Shown here piece by piece: positions 52,201 through 63,200 of a stretch of 64,000 nt of DNA; positions within the stretch are counted from its first letter, which is position 1, and each line of letters starts with the position of its first letter. The notes beneath the pieces were generated by a model, which saw nothing but the letters and a program-made list of their open reading frames with translations, was not told the origin of the DNA and did not search any database. The stretch is from contig QLIY01000257.1 of NCBI GenBank assembly GCA_003260075.1, positions 116,919-180,918 of the forward strand. Reading direction: 5' to 3'. This DNA is from Phallusia mammillata. Taxonomy: Eukaryota > Chordata > Ascidiacea > Phlebobranchia > Ascidiidae. A program made the position numbers and the translations under genes.

Positions 52201-55200
52201 TGTCCAAATTTGAATAAATTTGAAGCACTCTTTCTTTACTAAACGAGCGTTACAAACCAGCGTTAAAAATTTTACGTTTCGGGGGCCTGTGGGTGAACCG
52301 CTGGGTAATTCGGGGTCAAACTTCTGGAGGATCAAGTTTGGATTAATAACTAACATATGTCCAAATTTGAATAAATTTGAAGCACTCTTTCTTTACCAAA
52401 CGAGCGTTACAAACCAGCGTTAAAAATTTTACGTTTCGGGGGCCTGTGGGTGAACCGCTGGGTAATTCGGGGTCAAACTTCAGGTGGACCAAGTTTGGAT
52501 TAATATCTAACATATGTCCAAATTTCAATAAATTTCAAGCACTTTTTCTTGACCAAACGGGTCTCACAAACCAGCGTTAGACAGAAAAAAGAAAAAAAAA
52601 TACGGACAAAAACAATATGTGTCCCCTTCAGGGAAGGGGACCCATAAAAATTACAAAATCCAATTTACCTGCTGAATATTCTGCGACATTCGTGACCCAT
52701 TGTGTTGCAAGCAGTGTGGTTTAATTCCTGAGTTTGCTTGTGTTCCAAGTAGCTCATACAAGGTTTTGGTTTCGTTTGTTGATGATGGCAGTCTGGCTCT
52801 ATCATTGCCCTTTTAACAAAAATGGCACATTGAACAGGAATAACATAAGACATCAACAATAAAGCAATTTATTTGTGAAGGCACTCATACTTGCACATTG
52901 GAGTCAGGTGTCCTAGACTGTAGTTCACCGTACTGAGGATATAGTGCCTGTCACAAGGAATTCTCATTAACCACTTTTTCTACGTTAAAATGAATTAAAC
53001 AAGAGAAATGTTACCATTGAGTTGTAAACATTATGAGGAGAAGCAGACAGGGATGCTTCAGATGCCTTATATGGTGAAAGTAATGTTTCTTGTGATAGGG
53101 ACTCCAGACTTTGCTGCTACGAAATACAAACCAATAAAATATACAAATTTAAGTATAAACACCAACATTTAAATATCTACCAATGGTTTCTGCATTGAAT
53201 CCGACAAATCATATTTTGGTTGTCGGCGAAGTGGCATTGTGTGAGCCCGATCCCGTTGCACTGGGCCGCCAAGATCAACATTTTGCTTTAGAGGTGGTGT
53301 GTTCAGTGTCAGTGACTGCATTACATAAAAAAGTTTTATTTGCAAACCAAATGATCGGTCTTTTGTACTATAAAATACTATAAATCCGCTCAACGACTCT
53401 CAAGGATATAATACCAACCTTTATGGTGGATGTACTGGTTCCTTGCAACAATGATGCCAAGTTAGGACTTGACAGAACTGCTTTGTTAATAGTAGACGTT
53501 GAATTTACCTACAAACCATGACATAAACAAGAATTTAACATTGTAAACGAAGAAGCAATACAGTATTTCACATTTGTAAGGGTACAAAAATTACTAAATA
53601 AGTATTACAAAGTAAAATGTAAAAGCATATGAGCCAATAAATGATAAGCTGCTTAAGTATTACAAACAAACTGCAAATATTGTAATGTGTGGTAACACAG
53701 CAATGTAAAAAAACAAGGACTAACTTGACTTGTTGCAATATTACTTGGTGTGTTCAAGTAAATATTAGTTCTGTCATTGTTTGCTGCACTCATCTGGTTG
53801 CTTTGGCATTGTGTCATCGGTGATGAAGGATCCAACATTTCAATCCCTACAAAATTAAAAACATCATATCAAACTGGGTAAAATTATAGGGGAACCAGTA
53901 ATATAATCAAAAACTTTACCTGCAATACTGTCTAACAAGTCAGGGTGATCCAGGTTATCCACTAAACTGAAAGTGTCACCACGACTTCCACCAAACAAAT
54001 CAAATTTACCTGAAAAGTTTAGGCACTGTTGGAAATGTTGGCAAACAGAAATCATAAGCTTACTTATGGAGAGTTATAAATTATACAACTTAACATACAA
54101 ATACATGCAATAAAATACTTGACGGTGTATAAGATGATGACAGAGGTGACAGTGGTGGAGGCCCATCAGCTTCAAGATCTTGTGTCAAAAATCCTGAATG
54201 GGTTGGAGATATTCTTCCACCAATACTACTTGCATTCGAACTGGTTCGATTCCTAAACAATATAACTGTCAATTGATTTATTGTTGTGGGCTGTCAATGG
54301 ATGTTTAAGATAATGACTTATTGTAAATACAAACCGGAACTCTGAAGTAAATGACTTGTTGAGATGTTCATAATCTTGTGATGGGTCTGCATTCGGACTC
54401 TTAGTCCAGGAGCCATCATGTTTTAAAGCCTTTTCCTTTTTAAGTTGTTCAGCCTGAACAACAACATTATGGTGAGTGTCACAATGCAAGCAGTAAATTA
54501 CATCTCCAAGGTATAAACACCTAGAAGCAGCAAATAAACACAAATACCTTTTGTTTGGCTATTTTTAGCCGTGGTTTGATGCCCTTAGCAAGCGATGTAT
54601 CCATACTGGTTGTTCGACGTCGAGCAGGTTTACCAGGTTTCGCATCATAGTTAATGACCCACCATGAAGACTTTCCCGTTCCTTCATTTTGAATTCTTTT
54701 AAACTTGCTATGAAGAGAAAGGTTGTGCCGAATGGAATTCTGTAAAATGTGGAAAGTGTTGACATATTTATAACCCAGATTACACAACTGAAAATTTTAC
54801 TTTAACATGTTGTCATTTGCCATTCGCTAAGATACATACTTGGACCCCATAAATAGGCCTATAACAAGGAACTCGGCAACTCTTTAGTCACCGATACTTG
54901 TGTGTAAATCCTTGAAAAGATTAAATATGCCAGTTTATAATAGTAACTGTGTAAGCAAACCATTAAAAAAATTCTAACACTGATATTCACCACAAACAAA
55001 TTCTAACACTGATAATCCAGTAAGCAAAAACACTATGAATCTTAATTTAAAATCTTAATTTAAATCTTAATTTTTTCAAAGCTGTACTATTGATTAATAA
55101 GGGAACAGATAATTTCTGTCAAATAGTACAATCAAGCAATGTTCATGACAATAACAAGCTGGCAACGTTTGGTTTGGCAGCTTTAGTACAATTTGTTTCA

Positions 55201-58200
55201 CCAAATTTAAACACAGGTAGTGTGTGAAATACCAATGTGCTCATCATGTGAACAAAATGGTATAATTACTACCACATCCTACATTATCAAAGGATCGTGG
55301 TCTGTACATTTCACCAAAAGATCTAGCTATTTGGGGAATGTCTTGGTTTTAACACATATCTATTGCACCATTTCTGAAAAAAAACTAGAATAGTGGTTTT
55401 CCTACATATTGCCAGTTTATATATACTACATCATATTTAACGATGTATCACATATACCATTAACTATATTTATAATCGATATATATTTGGCACCTACATT
55501 TCATTGGGTCCCTATCTTTTTCCTGGCACTTTATAACATAAGTGTTTCTGCAAGCATAATCTAATGGGTCCCCACACATGTGCACATGCGATTTGGTAAC
55601 AGTAAAAATAGGGCACAATCATTGTTAAACTGGAATAGTGGTTTTCCTATATATATATTCCATTTTACAGAAACTGTGCCATATTTACACACAATTCATT
55701 ATTTCATCAAATGTTATATAGGGGCAACATTTTTTCTCATGTCTGGGGTCAATGCAAAGTTCCAGACAACAGAGGTTAGTGTCGATTTTTCACGGTTTTA
55801 TTTCCGTCAGCGATCATTGTCTCGCGGTGTGCGAATGTTGTTAGATCACGGCAGGAGGGGCCTGTCGTTAACCGTCACAAGACGCAAAACTGCTTGATAC
55901 AACAATTGCATAACTAACGTTTTTAAATGATCTACAAACATATCTTAATTGCACAGTGCAAAAAGACTGCCTGATAGCATGTCCAGTTATGTACGAGGCC
56001 GAGATATTCGCTTTTCAGTAGGCAGGTTTGCGCTTTTCACGCCTTATTAGGCTTTTTTTCGACATGGAGTTGTGCGTTGTTTTCACGAGGTGGAAAATGG
56101 ATGAATCCAACTATTTAACCTTTTAACAAAGTTTCAACATTTTTTTTCCTTAATAGTCCTTTGTTTGTTGAAGTATGATTTTTAATTCGCACATAGCGTT
56201 CCCTGGCGCCATTAAGTTTCTACATACCAACAAAACCTGTTCTGAAACAGTTTTATTAACGCTTTCAGTTTGAGAAGTTCACATGACACAGGTGTGCGTT
56301 GTCATGCTGCGTTGTTGCTTGACCTACATTAAAGTTTACAGCGTAATATAATTAACATTGTAACATCTTAATTCCAACCAGTGAGAAAATGGTCAAGTGG
56401 AGACTGTGTTCATGCGTGAAGCAGAGGCATTTATCCATGCGTCACTATCGTCAATCACTCCCATTGCGTCAGCTGTGCACTAGCGAACACAAATTTGACA
56501 AAAGACAGCATGCAAAAACATATTTGGGGCTGTAAGAGTAATTACTGAGCCGATTGCACTAAATTTGTTAACAGCCAACAACGAGCACCCTATCCACAGC
56601 TGTTAAAAATTTCGGCAGGTTAAGTCTTGTATTTCTGACCTCATTAACATGTGAACAAACAAACAAATATTTGGGGGTAAAGGAGTGAAAATGGATATAT
56701 ACTACTTCAAGTTACAAAATACTTACGCTGCAATGTACTAATCAAAAAAGTATGAAACTCCAGAATAATCTGCTTTAGCAAGTATAGCCGTTTTAAAAAC
56801 AAATCACGTTTTGGGTGGCTGTGGGTGAACTGAGGGATTAAACAAGGTCAAAATTCACATGGACCATCTTTAGGCCAATATCTATAATTTGTGTAAATTT
56901 GAAAAAGTTTGAACCATTCCTTCTTGACCAAAACGTGGGAACAAATCCGCGTTAGACGAAAAAAATATATACACAAAAACAATATGTGTCTCCCTTTCAG
57001 GGAAGGGGATCCATAATTACACAAAAAACAAATGTTCGTTAGGCTGCAAAACATACTTGACAGAAAAATTACTGTCCAGTGACACAAAACATTACCTTTT
57101 TCTCACTGACAGTTCAATAAACTAAATATTTAAAAACTTTACTAAACCCCTACAATATGTGATTATTCGTTACTATGCATTAAAAACATAAAAAGTATTT
57201 AGCTACATATTTGGTTCTGAATTTGGTTTTAAAAAAACAGAAGTGATCCAGCCCAGCACAGGATTTGTATATCACATGCCAAGTATATAAATGTTTGGCA
57301 CAGCTGCTAGAAATATCACAAACCCATGGAGGCTTGTGGTGAAACAGTGAACCTGCGGTGTAGTCAGCAGTAACAAAAAAGTGTGCACCCGAAAATTACA
57401 GTAACTCACTTTAACAACACTCATACACACATTCCAGTCTGTAAAGACTTTTTGTGTTAAATTAATAATCAATGGTCAAATAAAGCTTGATAAAAAGTTT
57501 GCTATGTGTAGTACTATGTGCGATTATAAAATCTAGATATCGGTGTTTTAAAAAAACATGGCTGTGCAGTGTCATCACATTGTAATGGAAAACATAATTA
57601 TTATGTTATTAGATGGGGGACGAAGATATGATTTGTGTTAAATGATGATTTATCCTAGATGTTCAATACAATTCAGTGTATTACACCAACAGTTGTAAAA
57701 CTACGTCATCACAGTCACATTTGTGAGTAATGGATTTCCTGTGCCTGCATCACAATAAAATGAAATTATCACTATAGGAAGCAATCAAGCGCTCTATATA
57801 ACTCTTCCGGTGTGTTTAATGCATCATTCACACTTATATGACTTGGCAAAAATGACCACCAGTGACACACACATATGTCACAAAACTACTCATGTGCATA
57901 TGGTGCGAACATCGGCACTACTTGTATTCCCACAATACTATAATGTTTGCTGAGGTACTGAAAAAACAGTTTTACCCAAATCATCTCATAAACAAGGGCA
58001 CATTGGGTTAAACTGTATTGTTAGTAAATTGCTTTTGTAGACTATGTAGCATTTAAAAAATGACACAACTTACCTTCCATCCTGCTGATGAATTGCTGTC
58101 ACCCTTGTCTTTAAAATATGGTACATTTTTAACCATCCAGTCATAAATTTGAGCCAAGGTTAGCCGCTTATCTGGTGAACTTTCAATTCCTTGTGTTATC

Positions 58201-58793
58201 AGATCAGCATATGACATGTTACCCCATGCATTTTTTCGTGAAGATGTTTTGGACTTGGTAACAACAGTTGCTGATGCAGCTGGGGATGATTCTGAGCTAG
58301 CAGCGGATGTCATATCCAAATTGATCCCCTTGTTTCCAGCTGCACCCAGCTGTGAAGATTGGGTGAGAGAACCACATGAAGTCACTTGATTAATATTTTC
58401 TGATACAGTGTAAGTGGAATCATTAACCCCAGAACAAGTTTGGGAAACATTTTGCGGGGTTTGTAAAATGTTTGAAACAAGATTGGAAGATGGTGAGCCT
58501 AGTAGGACACTAGAGTAATCAGCTGATGGAAATGAGCTTGGGCTCATTGTGACATAGGCCTCCTGTTTAGGCTCTTGCTTTACCATTCGATCATTTGAAA
58601 GATCATTTGCATCTGCCATAAGTTGTTCTTGTGAACCACATTCTTCTATGGTTGCCTCAAGTTTCATTACAATGTCAGAATCTTGACTGTCATTCTTATG
58701 TCCACCAATATTAGGTCTGTTCAGTGGCCAGGTGCATGAACGTGGTCGTGAAACTGGCCCAAAGTCAGGGTCAATTTCTGGCATCTCAGCCAT
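49237..58793 (-). CDS. FOXO: FOXO forkhead transcription factor (complete)
   Basis: Fourteen exons on the minus strand: 58793-58074, 54739-54548, 54453-54335, 54252-54119, 54009-53920, 53846-53725, 53508-53419, 53315-53181, 53116-53015, 52947-52891, 52809-52669, 50545-50447, 50099-49874 and 49643-49237, giving 877 aa. The forkhead domain spans about residues 188-280, with the FOXO-specific GDSNS insertion, then [12 protein letters not shown] and KSSWW. Three AKT-type RxRxx(S/T) sites are present: Thr21 (RPRSCTWP), Ser285 (RRRTTSMD) and Ser349 (RNRTSS). The intron inside the forkhead at GWK/NSIRH is the one conserved in vertebrate FOXO genes. The acidic, Leu-rich [17 protein letters not shown] near residue 720 is a likely activation domain; a polyQ tract follows. 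FOXO acts in the nucleus downstream of insulin/AKT in stress, autophagy and longevity. Confidence 0.96.
49445..49520 (-). repeat. CAG/CAA repeat coding the FOXO polyglutamine tract
   Basis: On the minus strand it encodes [19 protein letters not shown] followed by PPP. CAA and CAG codons are mixed, which usually limits slippage. Confidence 0.8.
51001..51380 (-). repeat. GTCCCC...TTCTAG family, right half on minus strand, FOXO intron 11
   Basis: Read in reverse it contains GGGGACCCATTAG..., TGTGTAGATCAAATGATG, TATAGTAAATTGGTAAAT and GAAAGCCACTCTTCTA, the right-end signature of the family. The CGTCCAAGGTCGG block near 51350 matches the copy at 3850. Confidence 0.7.
52083..52640 (-). repeat. GTCCCC family left half with 157-bp tandem units, FOXO intron 11
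   Basis: About three and a half tandem units (start points near 52063, 52220 and 52377) each contain AAACGAGCGTTACAAACCAG, TTTCGGGGGCCTGTGGGTGAAC and AAATTTGAAGCACTC. The array ends at the family's left hairpin, GTCCCCTTCAGGGAAGGGGAC (52621-52641). Confidence 0.8.
55370..57015 (-). repeat. Diverged GTCCCC family copies in FOXO intron 1
   Basis: Right-end-like pieces at about 55375-55600 (AGTGGTTTTCCTACATATTG, TGGGTCCCCACACATG) and a left-end piece at about 56680-57015 ending CTTTCAGGGAAGGGGATCC, with GTTTGAACCATTCCTTCTTGACC between. FOXO intron 1 is 3.3 kb, and the rest looks unique. Confidence 0.55.
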
Positions 58794-60255
58794 GTTTGTG
58801 TAACTTTTTTAACTGATAAAAATAAAATGTCTTCTGTTAGTCTTCAATCAGACTGCTGGCACAAACTTTAACTTTTATCTTGAAACTCAGTACAGATTCT
58901 TGGTTCCAACAGCTTTATCTAACCATCTAAAAGAAAAACAAAATATTTGTGCTTAGGTCAAAAAATTATCCACAATCTGTTAGTTTTATTAAAGCCGCAA
59001 CAAACTATGTTTACCTCTCTGTGTGTGGTTTTCATTATATATGGCACATAAATAAAGAAACATTGGCTTAACATTTCTTACCACTTAACTTTTAGACACA
59101 CACAACCACAACAAATTCTAAACTAACACTAGCTAGCAAAATAAAAATTGACGTAAAAAAGATTCATGCTTTTCATGCAAACATCTCGTTCTTGATAAAC
59201 ATTTAAACCAGTAGTGTTTTATATTTCTTTGAACTTTCTTCACAAAATATAAAAATGCAAATCAAGTATCAGTGATATTACCTATCCAACACCCTAAAAC
59301 TTTAAAATCTATTTAATGCCATTTACGATTATGACAATTGAGAGCGAAGAGGAGATACGTGCAGGCCATCAACAATCGGCCATATTGTTTGGATAGTCTC
59401 TAACGTCATAAATAAAGTCACGTGACAATTTTTCAGTATTTTGCTAGCGAAGCAAATGGTCGTTGGTTTAATATTTCGTCATGCGTAACAAATTCGGACC
59501 CATAAGATAGTTATTTTTTGTGAAAAACTGTTGGGCGAAAATAAACTGTTCGGTTGTACTTGTCATTTGCGCAGTCGTTTTGGTTTTTGTTTTGCTTAAT
59601 GACGTCATTAATGACTTTGTGGAAAAGCTTTTGTTTCATGTTTTGCCAGGATTTCTATGGCATTTGTTTACGATCGTGTTTTGCGCGTTCGGTTTGCAAA
59701 ATCGCCGATATTATTATTATCTGCTTGCTCAACTTAGTAAAACTTTACCGTTCTTGTTGTGAAACAAAAGATATGTGATGTTTTGTTTGTTCGCTGGACC
59801 CGATCGCCGCGGTTTGACAAGCTCGCTTGGGTTCTGTAAACCTGAAATGTACTTGTAGCAGGGTGCCACTAAAACGTTGAGGAAAATCTTTTTTATAGGA
59901 AAATCTCTTTAGACAACTGCCAATGCTTAAAATGGATACAATACATCAATTTCCTGACATTTAGCAAAAATGCTTGCGAGTTTCCCCCGCGGTCGCGGAA
60001 TGTTTCCCGCGAAACGTCACGAAATTGCGGAATTAATTTCAGGCAGATGCATTTTTTTGTAAAACCTCACCCCAACCAGAAAAGCACTAACCGTCAGCAA
60101 GTGACTCACGACTCACGATTAAGCGGTTCCCGCGATGTCCCACCATCTGTGACATTGATTACCAAGTTTTAAACTGATCTGTGATATGTTATTTGTTTTT
60201 AGATTGGTGATGATTGTCTAAACAACAAAAAGTTTTTGATTTACCAGTGAGCGGA
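58794..60255. other. Divergent FOXO-GLMP interval
   Basis: 1.46 kb between the two start codons. It should hold the FOXO 5' UTR (possibly with an upstream non-coding exon) and both promoters. Motifs are at 59377-59426. No coding exon is supported; the open frame at 59520-59762 has no recognised domain. Confidence 0.55.
59377..59426. promoter_or_regulatory. YY1-like, CRE-like and CLEAR-type motifs
   Basis: CGGCCATATT (59377-59386) is the complement of the YY1 motif AATATGGCCG. TAACGTCA (59401-59408) is CRE-like. GTCACGTGAC (59417-59426) is the full 10-bp CLEAR palindrome bound by TFEB/MITF-type factors in vertebrates. The 50-bp cluster resembles a core promoter about 0.6 kb upstream of the FOXO start and 0.83 kb upstream of GLMP. 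Confidence 0.55.
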
Positions 60256-63200
60256 ATGAAACCTGTATTTGTTTTTCTTACATTAGCTTTAACACTTACA
60301 ACAGCAAATCGAAAAGTAATTATAACTATAAACTGTAATACATAGTGGCCTAGACCTTGTTTTTAAAACCGTTTTTTTTTACTTATATTACATGTATTTG
60401 TAGGTCAAGAGACTCCCTCCCACAGAGTTTTTGTATGACACATTCTAACTTATATTTGTTTGCTTAGTTATATTACCTGTATTTTTTATTTATTCTAGAT
60501 TTCTATTGGATTCAATCCTGGCTGTGCTGGACTTTCAGGTTGCAATGGCCCAAACCCTGCTTCCAAACTCCTGTACATCAAATCTGAGGTACAAATAAAC
60601 AAAAAATGTTAACAAACATAAACTTTTAGACTTTTTCTGATTCCAATATTCTCTACTATTATTATGGGTCCCCTTCCCTTAAGGGGACACATATTGATTT
60701 TACTCAAAATGTTTTTCTTTTTTTTCTTTTTTTTCTTTCATTTTTCTTCTCCCCAAAGTTTGTCGGACTCGTTTTTCCATCAAATCCTTGATGGATTTGG
60801 ATGAAATTTACACAGATGGTAGATGTAGTTATGTAGATGTGCATCCCACTTTGTTTTTGTTGATAACCCCAGTATTTACCCCGCTAGCCCCCTAAAATGG
60901 GTATTTTCCCCCGAAGTTTGTCCGACTCGTTTTTCTATCAAATGCTTGATGGATGTGGCTGAAACTTATACAGATGGTAGATATAGTTATGTAGATGTGC
61001 ATCCCACTTTGTTTGTCCTGATAACCCTAGTATTTACCCCGCTAGCCCCCTAAAAGGGGTGAGTTTGTAAACAATGTCAGAATTGGCTAAAATTTGGATA
61101 GCTTGTAAAGTATGCCAATTATCGTTATTGCGCCATTGCAGTTCGGGGGTTGTTAACAGCCCTTTGACGTCAGAAACATTAACGGTTGTTGCTCAAAACA
61201 CCTCTAGTGGTTGAAATTTTAAACGTTGGCAGATTGGACTGAAATTTTGCAGTACTATTGATTGAGTCATTGTGGTTTCCTACTTTTAAGTTTGTGTGTG
61301 TTGAACCTCAATTAGTTATCCTACTAGCCCCCTAAAATGAGTTTTTTAATTTAAATAGTTTTTACTCCATATAGCATATTTAGATATGCACAGTACCAAT
61401 CACTGTGTTTGTCTTCACAATACCAAACTTACTCATTGTTATCTATTGAATTGCATTATTTTCAACTTTGCATGTGTGGGGACCCATGAGTTTTTGCCTG
61501 CAGAAACAACCAAGGTTATAAAAGACGATGGCTAATATGGGACCCAATACAAAATAAGCATAGGAAATATATTTATGTTTTAAAATAGATCATAGTGTAT
61601 GTGCAAGGGCAATATGTGCTAAGCCACCCTTCTAGTTTTAAATACATCTTAATTTGAAGGGCAGTGCAATAAATCTACTGCCTAAACAAATTATTCTAAT
61701 GGGTGTTGGAACACTGTCACACTTCCTGATGAATGTGTAATATGATCTTCATGGTTAGCAACTATGGGTTGAAATGAGTTTTAATGTTCAAATTGGAATA
61801 TGTCTGCTAAATTACCATTTTTATGGGTCCCCTTCAGGGAAGGTTTTTTTGTCATATTGTTTTTGTCTGTATGTTTTTTTTCTTTCTTTTTTTCTTTTCT
61901 TTTTTTAAGAATCTAAAAATAATCTCTTTGTATCTTTGTACCATAACCCCATTCGCAAACATGTGTGTGGGGACCCATTTGTTTTTGCTTGCAAAAAGAA
62001 ACATATGTTGCGGTCTAATGGTGTGGGTAGTAAACCGATTTAATTGTGAAATAGAACATATAAAATCTTGACTTCCCAAACCAGAAAGAAGATGAACAAC
62101 TGTATAAAGTCAAGTTTACTTTGCTTTTACTGTAACATATATATACCAATCAGAAAACTTAATATCCAGGGCTTCAACTGTATTAAAATTATAGAAAAAT
62201 GCAAAAACAACAATTTTGTGTTAGTTATCTGTTTTGGCCTAGACAATATACTGTAGAGAACATGTACCATCACTAGTGGTAAAGTATGACAGTTCTAGAA
62301 CTAATAATTTACATGTTTGTCATAATACTTGGTTCAATGTTATGTTTTTTTATGTGTTTGATATGGCCTCTTTAACAATTGTAAAAGTTGTCACAGAATT
62401 GTTGTTTAGGGTGATTGTGACAGCATTCACTATGTGTGGACCTTCAACCAAAAATCAATACCCACGCTTCTAATTTTGGAAAGCAGCAATAATGCCTCAG
62501 TTGTTTCAATTGATTGGCAAAGTTTCTTGCATATATTTAATTCTTCAATTCATGGATCAATTAGACTGAAATGTGGAAAACAATTTTGTGAAGACTCTGT
62601 ACTCTCATCCTCAGTTTATGTGCTAAAATCTGTAAGTTTTTTGCTCCAAAGCTTAATCACGCATTTTAGCTCTAACCTTTTTGGTTTTACACAGAGGTGC
62701 ACAACCTTTTTTTGCTGTTATTGACCATATTGCAGGTCCATGTTTCACCATTAGCTACCAAGTGTCTTCATGTATGTTGTTTATAAATTGCAGGTGCAAA
62801 GAAGCAGGATTTATCTCATAATATTCAATTTACTGGTGCATGAAAGTAGGGATTGATTCCTAACTCAATTAGTTAGTTGAACTAAAATGTTTGGCAAACT
62901 GTTTATGGTATCTCTATTTGTATTGTTATCCATAGAATTTAATTATTTGTGCATAAAGTATGAAAAGTATGACTACTAGGTGTTAATATATCTTTCCAGT
63001 CCCACAATTCCTTTCGTAGTAGTTTTTAAAGCCAAATAGCAAAAAGAGTATTATTCAATTCACAGTCGCCAGTACATATATTTTATTAAACAGGTTTATG
63101 CCCACATAATTTTTTATCCCAGCTGCAAGTTGTGCACTGCTTTAACTAAATAGTTCATTTATTACACAGCCGTAAAAGACTTTGACTATTAACAATATTC

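Noticed and set aside
52220-52580. Repeated 67-residue open frames
   Set aside because: They are translations of the 157-bp tandem units of the dispersed repeat and have no independent coding signal.
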